Source of the DNA: Thioalkalivibrio sp.
GTDB lineage: Bacteria > Pseudomonadota > Gammaproteobacteria > SpSt-1174
Reading direction: 5' to 3'
Assembly: GCA_011046015.1 (NCBI GenBank)
Contig: DSBO01000256.1
Coordinates: forward strand, 1-21,699
Length of the DNA: 21,699 nt
Shown: one piece after another, positions 1 to 7,205 of the stretch
How the letters are laid out: each line of letters begins with the position of its first letter
Numbering within the stretch: position 1 is the first letter of the stretch
Translations under genes and position numbers: made by a program
The notes under the pieces: model-generated
The model's input: only the letters and a program-made list of their open reading frames with translations
What the model was told of the DNA's origin: nothing
Database searches by the model: none

Positions 1-981
1 ACCTACACCGGCGTGGCCGAGGCCCAGGGCGCGGGCGACCCGCCCCTCATCCTGATCCTGCGCCCGCCGCGGGCGCATCTGTCCATTGGCGCCAGCCAGT
101 CGGTGGCCGCCGATCTCGATACGGCCGAATGCGCTGCCCGTGGCGTGGAAGTGATCCAGCGTCCGCTGGGTGGGGGCAGCGTGTGGGTCGACCCGGGGCA
201 GACCGTGGTCTGCGTGGTGTTTCCTGCCGGTTCGCATCCCGGTCGTCCGGCCGCGGTCTTCGATGCCTGCCTGGGGCCGATGTTGCGAGTGTGTACGCAT
301 TTCGGTCTGGCCGCGCGCCGCGTGGGTGAGCAGGACATCTGGGCGGACGGGCGCAAGATCCTCGGCTCCGGCGCGGCCACCATCGGCACCAGCCTGGTGT
401 TTGCCACCAGTATCCTCCGGCGCTTCGACGCCGATGCCTTTGCCGCCGTGGTGCGCTGTCCGAGCCCCGCGTTTCGTGACTGGCTCGCCGAGGCCCTGGC
501 CGATGGCATGGGCGACTGGAGCCGGGCCGGCGCGGAGCCGGAGGACGCGGCACTGCTGCCGGTGCTGCGAGAGGCCTTTGCCCAGGCTTTTGGCTGGTCG
601 CTGGTCGAGGGCGGGCTCGCCGGGACAGAGATCTCGGCCGTGGAGGCAGCGCGGGCCGAGCTGGCCGAGCCACCGGATGGCGGCACGCGTCGCCACGTGC
701 GTTACGGTATCAAGGTCAATCAGTGGCGTTATGTGCTGGAGGATGCCGGACAGGCCCCGTCGCTGCGGCTGGACGTGGATGCCGGGCGGGTGCGCCGCAT
801 CGCCTCGGACGACGCCGAACTGTCTGCCCGGCTGCAGGCCTGCGCGGGCGAGCCGGTCGCGCGGTACCGGCTGGAGGAGAGGCTGGTCCAGGGCGGCATG
901 TCGGACGAGGCGGCACGGGCCGTGCTGGACCGCTTGCTGCGCATGACGCAGGACATCCCACTGGCGGGCGAACCCGCATAA
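1..981 (+). CDS. Lipoate-protein ligase A family protein (5' end outside window)
   Basis: The frame is open from base 1 to a TAA at 979-981, giving 326 visible codons. Family members normally begin with about 30-40 more residues, so the true start lies upstream. A GTG at base 13 is in frame but is probably internal. The biotin/lipoate ligase core is recognisable: a glycine-rich loop RPLGGGS at visible codons 54-60, and GRKILGSG with the expected lysine at codon 119. A C-terminal accessory domain follows from about codon 220 (RYGIKVNQWRYVLE). The family attaches lipoate to lysines of carrier proteins such as GcvH and E2 subunits. Compared from memory with E. coli LplA, the histidine after the glycine loop is a valine (WVDPG), and the HHG segment after the lysine motif is not evident. 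Substrate choice may therefore differ, and an octanoyltransferase-like role is possible. It lies 14 bases upstream of the next gene, in a likely operon. Confidence 0.8.
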   Translation, partial: TYTGVAEAQGAGDPPLILILRPPRAHLSIGASQSVAADLDTAECAARGVEVIQRPLGGGSVWVDPGQTVVCVVFPAGSHPGRPAAVFDACLGPMLRVCTHFGLAARRVGEQDIWADGRKILGSGAATIGTSLVFATSILRRFDADAFAAVVRCPSPAFRDWLAEALADGMGDWSRAGAEPEDAALLPVLREAFAQAFGWSLVEGGLAGTEISAVEAARAELAEPPDGGTRRHVRYGIKVNQWRYVLEDAGQAPSLRLDVDAGRVRRIASDDAELSARLQACAGEPVARYRLEERLVQGGMSDEAARAVLDRLLRMTQDIPLAGEPA

Positions 982-995
982 CCGAGGAACAGATC

Positions 996-1385
996 ATGGC
1001 CGAACCGACCATCGAGCGGCGCCTGCAGCGCAAGTACATCGTGATGACGGCCGATGCCCGCATGCTGGAGCGCCTGGCGGCCGCCACGCCTGAAGGCTGG
1101 GAGCTGGTGAATATCACCGATCTCGACGATCTTGGCGACTGGCACGAGGTGCTGCTGCACCGATTCATTCTGCTCGACCTCGACGAGATCGATGCCTTCG
1201 ACCCGCTGGACGTGATTCGCATCCTGCGCACCCAGTTCCAGATCAACGTGCCGGTCTTCTGTTTTGGCGGCGATGAGGACATCCAGGACGAGATGCGCCT
1301 GGCCCGTGCCGACCGATTCTTCGCCCGCGAGGAGATGCTGGAGATGCTGCCCCGGTTCTTCGAGCAGTACGCGTGGGGCGGGTGA
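996..1385 (+). CDS. Small response-regulator receiver-like protein (degenerate)
   Basis: This encodes a 129-residue cytoplasmic protein. The ATG at 996 is chosen because GAGGA at 984-988 sits seven bases upstream; the open frame extends further back only inside the preceding gene. The alternating strand/helix pattern matches a CheY-like receiver fold: YIVMTAD (14-20), WELVNITD (35-42), FILLDLDE (57-64), VPVFCFGG (85-92) and ADRFFARE (105-112). An aspartate at the phosphoacceptor position (D61) is kept. The conserved Thr/Ser after strand 4 appears as glycine (91-92), and the conserved Lys after strand 5 appears as Arg111. There is no output domain. By inference it is a pseudo-receiver used for protein binding. 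The fold comes from the sequence pattern only, and the specific role is unknown. It is probably co-transcribed with the lipoate ligase-like gene and ends before the terminator at 1491-1521. Confidence 0.7.
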   Translation: MAEPTIERRLQRKYIVMTADARMLERLAAATPEGWELVNITDLDDLGDWHEVLLHRFILLDLDEIDAFDPLDVIRILRTQFQINVPVFCFGGDEDIQDEMRLARADRFFAREEMLEMLPRFFEQYAWGG

Positions 1386-1490
1386 GGGGGGCAAAGACGG
1401 CTGGTTGCCGCAGAGCGCAGAGCGGTTGAGGCGGGGATGCCTGCGGGGGCGGCGGGACTGGGCAGTTTTCGTCTTGCGCCTTCCGGAACG

Positions 1491-1521
1491 AAAAAAACGC
1501 CCGCATGAAGCGGGCGTTTTT
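1491..1521. terminator. Bidirectional intrinsic terminator
   Basis: A GC-rich stem CGCCCGC/GCGGGCG with a five-base loop (ATGAA) is flanked by A-rich sequence on the left and T5 on the right, so A-T pairs extend it on both sides. The shape works in both directions. It ends the + strand unit at 1385 and the minus-strand gene whose stop is at 1543. It is the clearest intrinsic terminator in the window. Confidence 0.9.
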
Positions 1522-1542
1522 GCAAACACGTGTCGGTCGGAT

Positions 1543-1860
1543 CTAGCCGATCCAGTCGTGTTCCATCACGTCGATACGGATGTCTTCCTTCACGGACTCG
1601 CCGTTGCCCTCGATGGTGAGGGTGCCGATGCGGGTGCCGGCGGTGTCATAGCTGAACTTGGTTTCGAAGGTGCCGGGCAGGGTGACGTTGCCTTCGCCGA
1701 CGACCTTGCCATCCACTTCGAACTTCGCGCTGGCGGTGCCGCTGCCGTTGAGGAGGGCCTGCAGACGGAAGTCTTTGTTCACCGAGCGACGGTAGACCTG
1801 CGGGTCGCGGTTCATGTTGTACTGCAGGTTGTTCAGTTTGATCATCTTGAGCAGTTTCAT
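1543..1860 (-). CDS. Hypothetical beta-rich protein
   Basis: This 105-residue protein is the only gene on the minus strand. A GGGGAG Shine-Dalgarno lies five bases before the ATG at 1860-1858. There is no convincing signal peptide; the N-terminus MKLLKMIKLNNLQ is short and followed by a polar stretch. From about residue 25 the sequence alternates hydrophobic and polar residues with Gly/Asn turns (AKFEVDGKVVGEGNVTLPG, then GTLTIEGNGES). This suggests a small immunoglobulin-like beta sandwich, and the protein ends in MEHDWIG. I do not recognise the family. It is transcribed toward the bidirectional terminator and diverges from the gene at 1966, with the tandem repeat at 1873-1898 between its start and the shared promoter region. 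Confidence 0.75.
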   Translation of the reverse strand: MKLLKMIKLNNLQYNMNRDPQVYRRSVNKDFRLQALLNGSGTASAKFEVDGKVVGEGNVTLPGTFETKFSYDTAGTRIGTLTIEGNGESVKEDIRIDVMEHDWIG

Positions 1861-1872
1861 CGCGGCTCCCCG

Positions 1873-1898
1873 GTTGAACTATTTCGTTGAACTATTTC
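1873..1898. repeat. Perfect tandem 13-bp repeat in divergent promoter region
   Basis: GTTGAACTATTTC occurs twice head to tail (1873-1885 and 1886-1898) with no mismatch and no spacer. It lies between the minus-strand gene (start 1860) and the TATAAT at 1916-1921. It could be a two-site operator or a recent slippage duplication. It falls in the 5' leader or promoter of the minus-strand gene and just upstream of the + strand promoter. Confidence 0.85.
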
Positions 1899-1915
1899 TG
1901 AGTATGTTAGTAGGG

Positions 1916-1921
1916 TATAAT
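1916..1921 (+). promoter_or_regulatory. Consensus -10 box for the 1966 gene
   Basis: A perfect TATAAT sits 44 bases before the ATG at 1966 in an AT-rich island. No good -35 is found at 16-18 bases; the nearest TTGAAC (1887-1892, inside the tandem repeat) is 23 bases away. The promoter may therefore need an activator. The reverse strand of the same stretch reads TATTATA, so the AT core could also serve the minus-strand gene. Confidence 0.5.
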
Positions 1922-1965
1922 ACAGCCGATCATCATACCGCATTTCAGAGGAATTTCGTACACCC

Positions 1966-2397
1966 ATGCCGCAAGACATCCCGCAGGACCCGCAGCAGCG
2001 TAATCGCTGGCTGGAAGACCGCCTCGACGACCTGGATGCGCGTATCGACGCGCTGGAGGCTGCCGAGCGCGAGGGGGCGCTGGGCGAGCTGGGGTCGGTA
2101 TTGCCGGCAGGGGCTGGTATCATGCGGGACCTGCTGCTGGCCTATGCGGCCCATGCCGGCAAGCCCATGCCGGCCTCGGAGGACCTGCTGGAGGTGCAAA
2201 AGGCCTTCGTCAAGGGTGATCCGAGCCTGAACGCCGTGCGCGACAACGTGCGCGAGCTGGTGTTCTACCAGAACTGCCTGGCCGGCGACCGGGCCGATGC
2301 CCTGCCGCCGCGGCCCGCGACCATGATGGTGCGCACGCTGCGTCATGTATACCTCTACCTGCGCACGCGCTGCATGCAGGAAGACCGGTTGCCTTAG
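1966..2397 (+). CDS. Hypothetical protein with N-terminal coiled coil
   Basis: This is a 143-residue soluble protein of unknown family. The ATG at 1966 has an AGAGGA motif 13 bases upstream, slightly far. Residues about 14-40 are highly charged with heptad-like leucines (WLEDRLDDLDARIDALEAAE), which predicts a coiled coil. The rest is helical-looking, with VRELVFYQN near residue 100 and a basic aromatic C-terminus (MVRTLRHVYLYLRTRCMQED). No signal peptide or membrane segment is visible. It is the first gene of the accessory run and is followed 68 bases later by cbbQ, so a partner or adaptor role for the ATPase is possible. That is inference from position only. Confidence 0.75.
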   Translation: MPQDIPQDPQQRNRWLEDRLDDLDARIDALEAAEREGALGELGSVLPAGAGIMRDLLLAYAAHAGKPMPASEDLLEVQKAFVKGDPSLNAVRDNVRELVFYQNCLAGDRADALPPRPATMMVRTLRHVYLYLRTRCMQEDRLP

Positions 2398-2465
2398 TCG
2401 CCTGCCGGACCCATATCCCTGCCGGGGCGCCTGCCGCGGCACCGAACGACCTTGGAGTAGCCTTC

Positions 2466-3320
2466 ATGAAGAATCTGATCAATCGCCTGCGTGGTGTGGA
2501 ACAGGATGCCGTGCAGAAACCGGTGGCCGGGCAGGAGCCGTTCTACGTCGCCCAGGGCAACGAGATCGAGCTGTTCGAGGCGGCCTACAGGAAGCGTCTG
2601 CCGGTCATGCTCAAGGGCCCGACCGGCTGCGGCAAGACCCGCTTCGTCGAGTACATGGCCTATCGGCTCACGCGCCCGCTGGTGAGCGTGGCCTGCCACG
2701 AGGACTTGACGAGTTCCGATCTGGTGGGCCGTTACCTGCTGGAAGGCGACGAAACGGTCTGGTACGACGGCCCGCTGACGCGGGCGGTGAAGGAGGGGGC
2801 CATCTGCTACCTGGACGAGATCGTCGAGGCGCGCACCGACACCACCGTGGTCATTCATCCGCTCACCGACCATCGTCGTGTGCTGCCGCTGGAGAAGAAG
2901 TCCCAGATGATCGAGGCCCACGAGGACTTCATGCTGGTGATCTCCTACAACCCCGGCTATCAGACCGTGCTCAAGGACCTCAAGCCCTCCACCAAGCAGC
3001 GCTTCATCGCCCTGCAGTTCGACTACCCGAGCGAGGCGATCGAGCGCCAGATCGTGGCCAAGGAATCGGGGGGGCTGGACGCGGAGATCGTGGACAAGCT
3101 CGTGGCCGCCGGGCGCAAGGCCCGCGCCCTCAAGGACCACGGCCTGGAGGAGGCCACCTCCACCCGCGCGCTCACCTACGCCGGGACGCTGATCCAGGCG
3201 GGCGTCGACCCCATCGAGGCCTGTCGTGCGGCGATGATCCACCCGCTGACCGACGACCCGGAGCTGGTCGAGGCCATCGAGGAGATCGTGCGCGCCCATT
3301 TCGGCACAGCCGACGAGTAA
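2466..3320 (+). CDS. cbbQ: CbbQ/NirQ/NorQ-family MoxR AAA+ ATPase
   Basis: This 284-residue protein starts at an ATG with GGAG eight bases upstream. The Walker A motif is GPTGCGKT (51-58), Walker B is ICYLDE (113-118), a sensor asparagine lies in SYNPGY (near 162), and a KQRF arginine follows near 179. A CbbQ-type C-terminal lid domain comes after. Family members form hexameric rings that, with a VWA partner (CbbO or NorD), use ATP hydrolysis to activate a client: Rubisco for CbbQ, nitric oxide reductase for NorQ. The partner gene follows here at 3388. No Rubisco or nor gene is present in the window, so the client is unknown and the symbol marks the family only. The other plausible name is NorQ. 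Confidence 0.88.
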   Translation: MKNLINRLRGVEQDAVQKPVAGQEPFYVAQGNEIELFEAAYRKRLPVMLKGPTGCGKTRFVEYMAYRLTRPLVSVACHEDLTSSDLVGRYLLEGDETVWYDGPLTRAVKEGAICYLDEIVEARTDTTVVIHPLTDHRRVLPLEKKSQMIEAHEDFMLVISYNPGYQTVLKDLKPSTKQRFIALQFDYPSEAIERQIVAKESGGLDAEIVDKLVAAGRKARALKDHGLEEATSTRALTYAGTLIQAGVDPIEACRAAMIHPLTDDPELVEAIEEIVRAHFGTADE

Positions 3321-3347
3321 GCCGCCCCGTCCATCCCGCAGGCAAAC

Positions 3348-3372
3348 GCCCCGGCCCGCCGTGCGCCGGGGC
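3348..3372 (+). promoter_or_regulatory. Intercistronic hairpin between cbbQ and cbbO
   Basis: A perfect 7-bp stem GCCCCGG/CCGGGGC with an 11-base loop sits in the 67-base gap, with no T-run after it. It is more likely an mRNA-stability or polarity element than a terminator. Function is inferred from position. Confidence 0.4.
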
Positions 3373-3387
3373 TGACCGACGAGTCCC

Positions 3388-5913
3388 ATGAACGACGCAG
3401 AAGCCCTCGTAGAGATCCAGGAGATCCTCCAGCACCTGGAGCAGATCAGTTTCGTGGCGCAGCGCGACGCCCGCGAGGCGCTGCCGGCTCTGGAGCCGCT
3501 GGGGGCCCAGCCGACGCTGCGCTGGCTGGAGGCCGCGCGCGACCTGTTCTTCCACGATCGCGAGGCCGGCAAGGTCTTCATGCGCGCGAGCCCCGCGGTG
3601 GTGGAGAAGACCGGCGAGGTGGACTTCTGGGTGGAGCAGGCCCGCGGCTTCTCGAAGTGGGTGAACTCCTGGGGTGCGCTCGAAGGCTTCATGAGCCAGG
3701 TGGGCGATGTGGCGGCCGAATGGGGTCGCGAGGCCGAGCAGCGCTGGTACGACATTGGCCTGCGCTGGTGCGACCGCCACCTGGAGGACGCCGCGCACTA
3801 CTTCCGGGCCTCCTTCCGCGAGCTCGGCGATGAGCGCGGCATCGAGGGCATCGAGGATCTGATCGCCCCGGCCGAGAAGCTGTTCGACGAGCGTGGCCTG
3901 ACCCTGGACGCCTACCTCGAGGGCGCGGTGATCGCCCGCAACATCGTCGGCGTGGCGGGTATCGAGAGCTGGGCACGCCGCGGTGCCGATATCATGCAGG
4001 CGGGGCGCTCGCGCGGCGAGGAATACTTCAAGCTGGAGAGCGAGGAGAGCCTGCGCCTGCTGCTGGACGGGATGCCGGGCTACCGCCCGCGTCGTCACAG
4101 TCGCTTCCTGCAGCTGCTCACCACGGCCTGGTTCGGCCACCTGGTGCCGCTGGCCGATGGCGACTGGCGCCCGGGCCGGGGCCGCCCGATGATGGACACC
4201 GACGGGCATACCCTCTACCTGCCCGCCGTGCTGGAGGGGCGCGAGGAGGCCATCGTCGCGGTGCTCCACACCATGGGGCACCTGCGCTTCGACTCCTACT
4301 TTCTCGATCACATCGAGGCGCTGTTTGGCGAGCTGGGCATGGAACACCCGCCTGTCGACGCCGACCAGCGCATCACCTGGCGTCCGCTCTACGCCCATTT
4401 CGAGGAACGCATGTTCCGCTTCCAGGTGCTGTTCGACCTCTGCGAGGACCTGCGTGTGGACGCGCGCCTGGATACCCTCATCCCCGGCTACCTCAGGCGC
4501 CTGGTGCGCCTGGCCGACGCGCATCCCCAGCCGGAGGGGCCGGCCGGCGTGTTCTACCGCTATGCGCTCGCCCAGTACGAGGCGCTGGCCCTGGGGCGCG
4601 GCTTCGACGCACGCCTGCAGCCGCTGCTGAACGAGTCCGCCACCGTGGTGGATGCCTTTCGCGTGGCCCGCGGGCTGTTCGACGAGGCCGAGTTTCCCGA
4701 GATCGGCATCGACGCGCGCGACGATGCCTACCTGCCGGGCCACGGCCACAACACCGGCCGTCCGGTGTATCCGCGCCGGCGCTGGGAGGACGAGGTCTAC
4801 GTCAACGACTACGACGTGCACGCCGACAACAAGGCCGTGGCCGAGAAGCAGAAGGAAGAGCAGCCACAGACCACGCAGGAGATGCGCCAGGTCGATCCCG
4901 ACCCGGACATCAACGTGCCGCAGGAGAACACCTCCGGCAGCGGCGGGCGCATCGGCGTGGGCATCCCCATGCCGGCCCAGGTGGTCGGCCGCGGGGCGGC
5001 CGTGCACGAGCTCACGGAGGGTTATCCCTACCCCGAATGGGACTACCGCGAGCAACGCTACATCCACGAGTGGGCGCGGGTGCAGGAGCGCCGGCTGGAG
5101 GAGATGGAACCCGAACGTGCGGAGATGATCCGCGCCGATCATGCCGGGGCGCTCAAGCGCCTGCGCCGCGCCCTGGAGATGCAGCGCCCGAGCCGCATGG
5201 CGCCCCTGCGCCGCCAGCTCGAGGGCGACGAGCTCGACATGGAGGCGGCGGTGGGTTTCGTCGCCGAGAAGAAGGCCGGGCTCTCGCCCAAGCCCTTCAT
5301 CTACCGCCACCGCACCCGCCAGCACCGCGACACGGCCGTGCTGCTGCTGGCCGACATGTCCACCTCCATCATGGCGAGCCATGCCGGCGGGCAGGGCAAG
5401 CTCGTCGATCACCTGCGTGCGGGCCTGATGATGTTCGCCGAGGCGATCAACGACGTCGGCGATCCGAACGCGATCTGCGGCTTCGCCTCGAAAAACCACG
5501 ACAACGTGAACTACTACGTGCTCAAGGATTTCGACGAGACCATGAGCCCGGACGTGCGTGCGCGCATTGCCGCCGTCTCCGGGCGTCTGGCCAGTCGCAT
5601 GGGTGCGGCCATCCGTCACTCCATCGAGCGCTTCAACGGCGTGTCGGCCCATCACCGCCTGCTGCTGCTGCTCACCGACGGGCGCCCGGCCGACTACGAC
5701 GACGGCGGTGACACGCGCTACCTGCACGAGGACACGCGCATGGCGATGAAGGAGGCCGTGGACCGTGGCATCCATCCCTTCTGCGTGACGCTCGACCCCT
5801 CCGGTAGCGAGTACCTGCCGGCGATCTTCGGTCCCGGGCACTATACCGTCATCGACCAAGCGGCGGATCTGCCGGCCCGCCTGCCCGAGATCTACCTGCG
5901 TCTGCGCCGCTGA
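3388..5913 (+). CDS. cbbO: CbbO/NorD-family VWA-domain activator protein
   Basis: This 841-residue protein is the expected partner of CbbQ, coupling the AAA+ ring to a client through its von Willebrand A domain. The N-terminal 250 or so residues are helical. The centre carries HTMGH (294-298) and CEDLRVD (352-358), which match paired motifs I associate with the NorD/CbbO/CobT group. An acidic, low-complexity linker follows around residues 470-520. The C-terminal VWA domain has a complete MIDAS start, DMSTS (656-660), and the second motif LLTDGRP with D764. There is no signal peptide, so it is cytoplasmic. It is slightly long compared with what I recall for CbbO (about 770-800). The stop is only 6-12 bases before the deacetylase-family gene, which implies co-translation. 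Confidence 0.87.
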   Translation: MNDAEALVEIQEILQHLEQISFVAQRDAREALPALEPLGAQPTLRWLEAARDLFFHDREAGKVFMRASPAVVEKTGEVDFWVEQARGFSKWVNSWGALEGFMSQVGDVAAEWGREAEQRWYDIGLRWCDRHLEDAAHYFRASFRELGDERGIEGIEDLIAPAEKLFDERGLTLDAYLEGAVIARNIVGVAGIESWARRGADIMQAGRSRGEEYFKLESEESLRLLLDGMPGYRPRRHSRFLQLLTTAWFGHLVPLADGDWRPGRGRPMMDTDGHTLYLPAVLEGREEAIVAVLHTMGHLRFDSYFLDHIEALFGELGMEHPPVDADQRITWRPLYAHFEERMFRFQVLFDLCEDLRVDARLDTLIPGYLRRLVRLADAHPQPEGPAGVFYRYALAQYEALALGRGFDARLQPLLNESATVVDAFRVARGLFDEAEFPEIGIDARDDAYLPGHGHNTGRPVYPRRRWEDEVYVNDYDVHADNKAVAEKQKEEQPQTTQEMRQVDPDPDINVPQENTSGSGGRIGVGIPMPAQVVGRGAAVHELTEGYPYPEWDYREQRYIHEWARVQERRLEEMEPERAEMIRADHAGALKRLRRALEMQRPSRMAPLRRQLEGDELDMEAAVGFVAEKKAGLSPKPFIYRHRTRQHRDTAVLLLADMSTSIMASHAGGQGKLVDHLRAGLMMFAEAINDVGDPNAICGFASKNHDNVNYYVLKDFDETMSPDVRARIAAVSGRLASRMGAAIRHSIERFNGVSAHHRLLLLLTDGRPADYDDGGDTRYLHEDTRMAMKEAVDRGIHPFCVTLDPSGSEYLPAIFGPGHYTVIDQAADLPARLPEIYLRLRR

Positions 5914-5925
5914 GCGCCCGTGTCC

Positions 5926-7143
5926 ATGAGCCAGACTGCCGACAACCTCAATGTGACCCCCGTGGCCGTCCCGCCGACCCGCAGGGCGGTACTCACCGCC
6001 GCCGCGCGCTATCGCCGGCATTCCTACGGCGACAACCACCCGCTGGGTATCCCGCGCGTGTCGCTCACCCTGGACCTGATCCGCAGCTACGGGGCCCTGG
6101 ACGAGACCGCCGAATACCTGCCCTCGCGCAAGGCCCTGCCGCGCGAGCTCCAGTGGTTCCACACCCGCGAGTACGTCTCGGCCATGCAGCGCTGCGAGGC
6201 CGTGGGCAAGGTGTTCGACAAGTACCGTCAGCGCCACAACATCGGCAATTACGAGAACCCGTATTTCCCGGATTTCTTCGCCACGCCCGCCACCGCCACC
6301 GGCGGCAGCATCCAGGGCGCCGAGGAGGTGCTGAAGGGTCGCGTCGCCTTCAGCCCGGCCGGTGGCATGCACCACGCCCTGCCGGATTCCGCCCAGGGCT
6401 TCTGCTTCTTCAACGACCCTGCGCTGGCCATCCTGCGCCTGCGCCAGGAAGGGCTGCGCGTGCTGTACGTCGATATCGACGCGCATCACGGCGACGGCGT
6501 GGAGTATGCCTTTCGCAACGACCCCGGCGTCTGCACCTTCTCCCTGCACATGGACACCGAGTACGCCTATCCCTTCAAGGGCGGGCAGGTGGCGGATACG
6601 GGGCCGCACGGCAATGCCGTGAACGTGCCGTTGCCCCGCGAGATGAACGACAGCGAATATCGCCACGTCTTCACCCGAGTATGGCCCGCGGTGCTGGCGG
6701 CCTTCCGCCCCGATGTCGTGGTGCTGCAGACCGGCACCGACATCCTGCGGCCGGACCCGCTCGGCAAGTTCCGCATCTCCACGCAACTGTTCCTGGAGGT
6801 GGTGCAGCGCATCCTCGATGACAGCCCGACGCACGAGGATGGCACCCCGCGCCTGCTGGCGGTGGGCGGCGGCGGCTATCACCCGCTGGTGCTGGCACGC
6901 TGCTGGGTCGGCGTGTGGGCCATCCTCTCCGGGCGCGAGCTCCCCGCCGAGCTGCCGGATACGGGACAGGCCCTGCTGCGGGCGGTCGACTGGGACCAGG
7001 ACGAGGACGAGGACTATTTCGAAGGCCTGTTTGCAAGCCGGCTCGATCCCGCCTACGAGGGTGAGCTGCGTGCCATGGTGCGTGCGCTGGCCGACCGGGT
7101 GCTGGACACGCACCCGCTGTTCGCCGGAGCCGCCGCGCGCTGA
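5926..7143 (+). CDS. Histone-deacetylase-family (AcuC-like) zinc hydrolase
   Basis: This is a 405-residue protein from the ATG at 5926; a GTG at 5920 would add two residues. Neither start has a clear Shine-Dalgarno, which suggests coupling to the cbbO stop at 5911-5913. The family hydrolyses acetyl groups from lysine or small amines such as polyamines. The catalytic apparatus looks complete. The His pair is in GGMHHA (H149, H150). The zinc ligands D185 and H187 are in DIDAHHGDG, and the third ligand D272 is in QTGTDILRPDPLG. The transition-state Tyr is in GGGGY (Y318). There is an acidic run near residues 352-358 (DQDEDED). No signal peptide is seen. The substrate cannot be told from sequence. 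Tight linkage to the CbbQ/CbbO pair suggests a shared process. Confidence 0.87.
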   Translation: MSQTADNLNVTPVAVPPTRRAVLTAAARYRRHSYGDNHPLGIPRVSLTLDLIRSYGALDETAEYLPSRKALPRELQWFHTREYVSAMQRCEAVGKVFDKYRQRHNIGNYENPYFPDFFATPATATGGSIQGAEEVLKGRVAFSPAGGMHHALPDSAQGFCFFNDPALAILRLRQEGLRVLYVDIDAHHGDGVEYAFRNDPGVCTFSLHMDTEYAYPFKGGQVADTGPHGNAVNVPLPREMNDSEYRHVFTRVWPAVLAAFRPDVVVLQTGTDILRPDPLGKFRISTQLFLEVVQRILDDSPTHEDGTPRLLAVGGGGYHPLVLARCWVGVWAILSGRELPAELPDTGQALLRAVDWDQDEDEDYFEGLFASRLDPAYEGELRAMVRALADRVLDTHPLFAGAAAR

Positions 7144-7169
7144 AGCCCGGGCCCAATTTTGATAACCTT

Positions 7170-7188
7170 CTGCGGTTTACGACCGCAG
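7170..7188 (+). promoter_or_regulatory. Small hairpin in deacetylase-reductase gap
   Basis: CTGCGG/CCGCAG form a 6-bp stem around a 7-base loop, 18 bases before the reductase start. No T-run follows. It may affect translation or mRNA processing of the downstream gene, but function is unknown. Confidence 0.3.
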
Positions 7189-7205
7189 TCCAACCGATAG
7201 TCGCG

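Noticed and set aside
3172..7113. A 1313-codon open frame on the minus strand, antisense to cbbO and the deacetylase gene
   Set aside because: It mirrors two genes with clear motifs. Its composition (His/Val/Gly/Ala-rich, no recognisable domain) is what strong codon bias on the other strand produces in GC-rich DNA.
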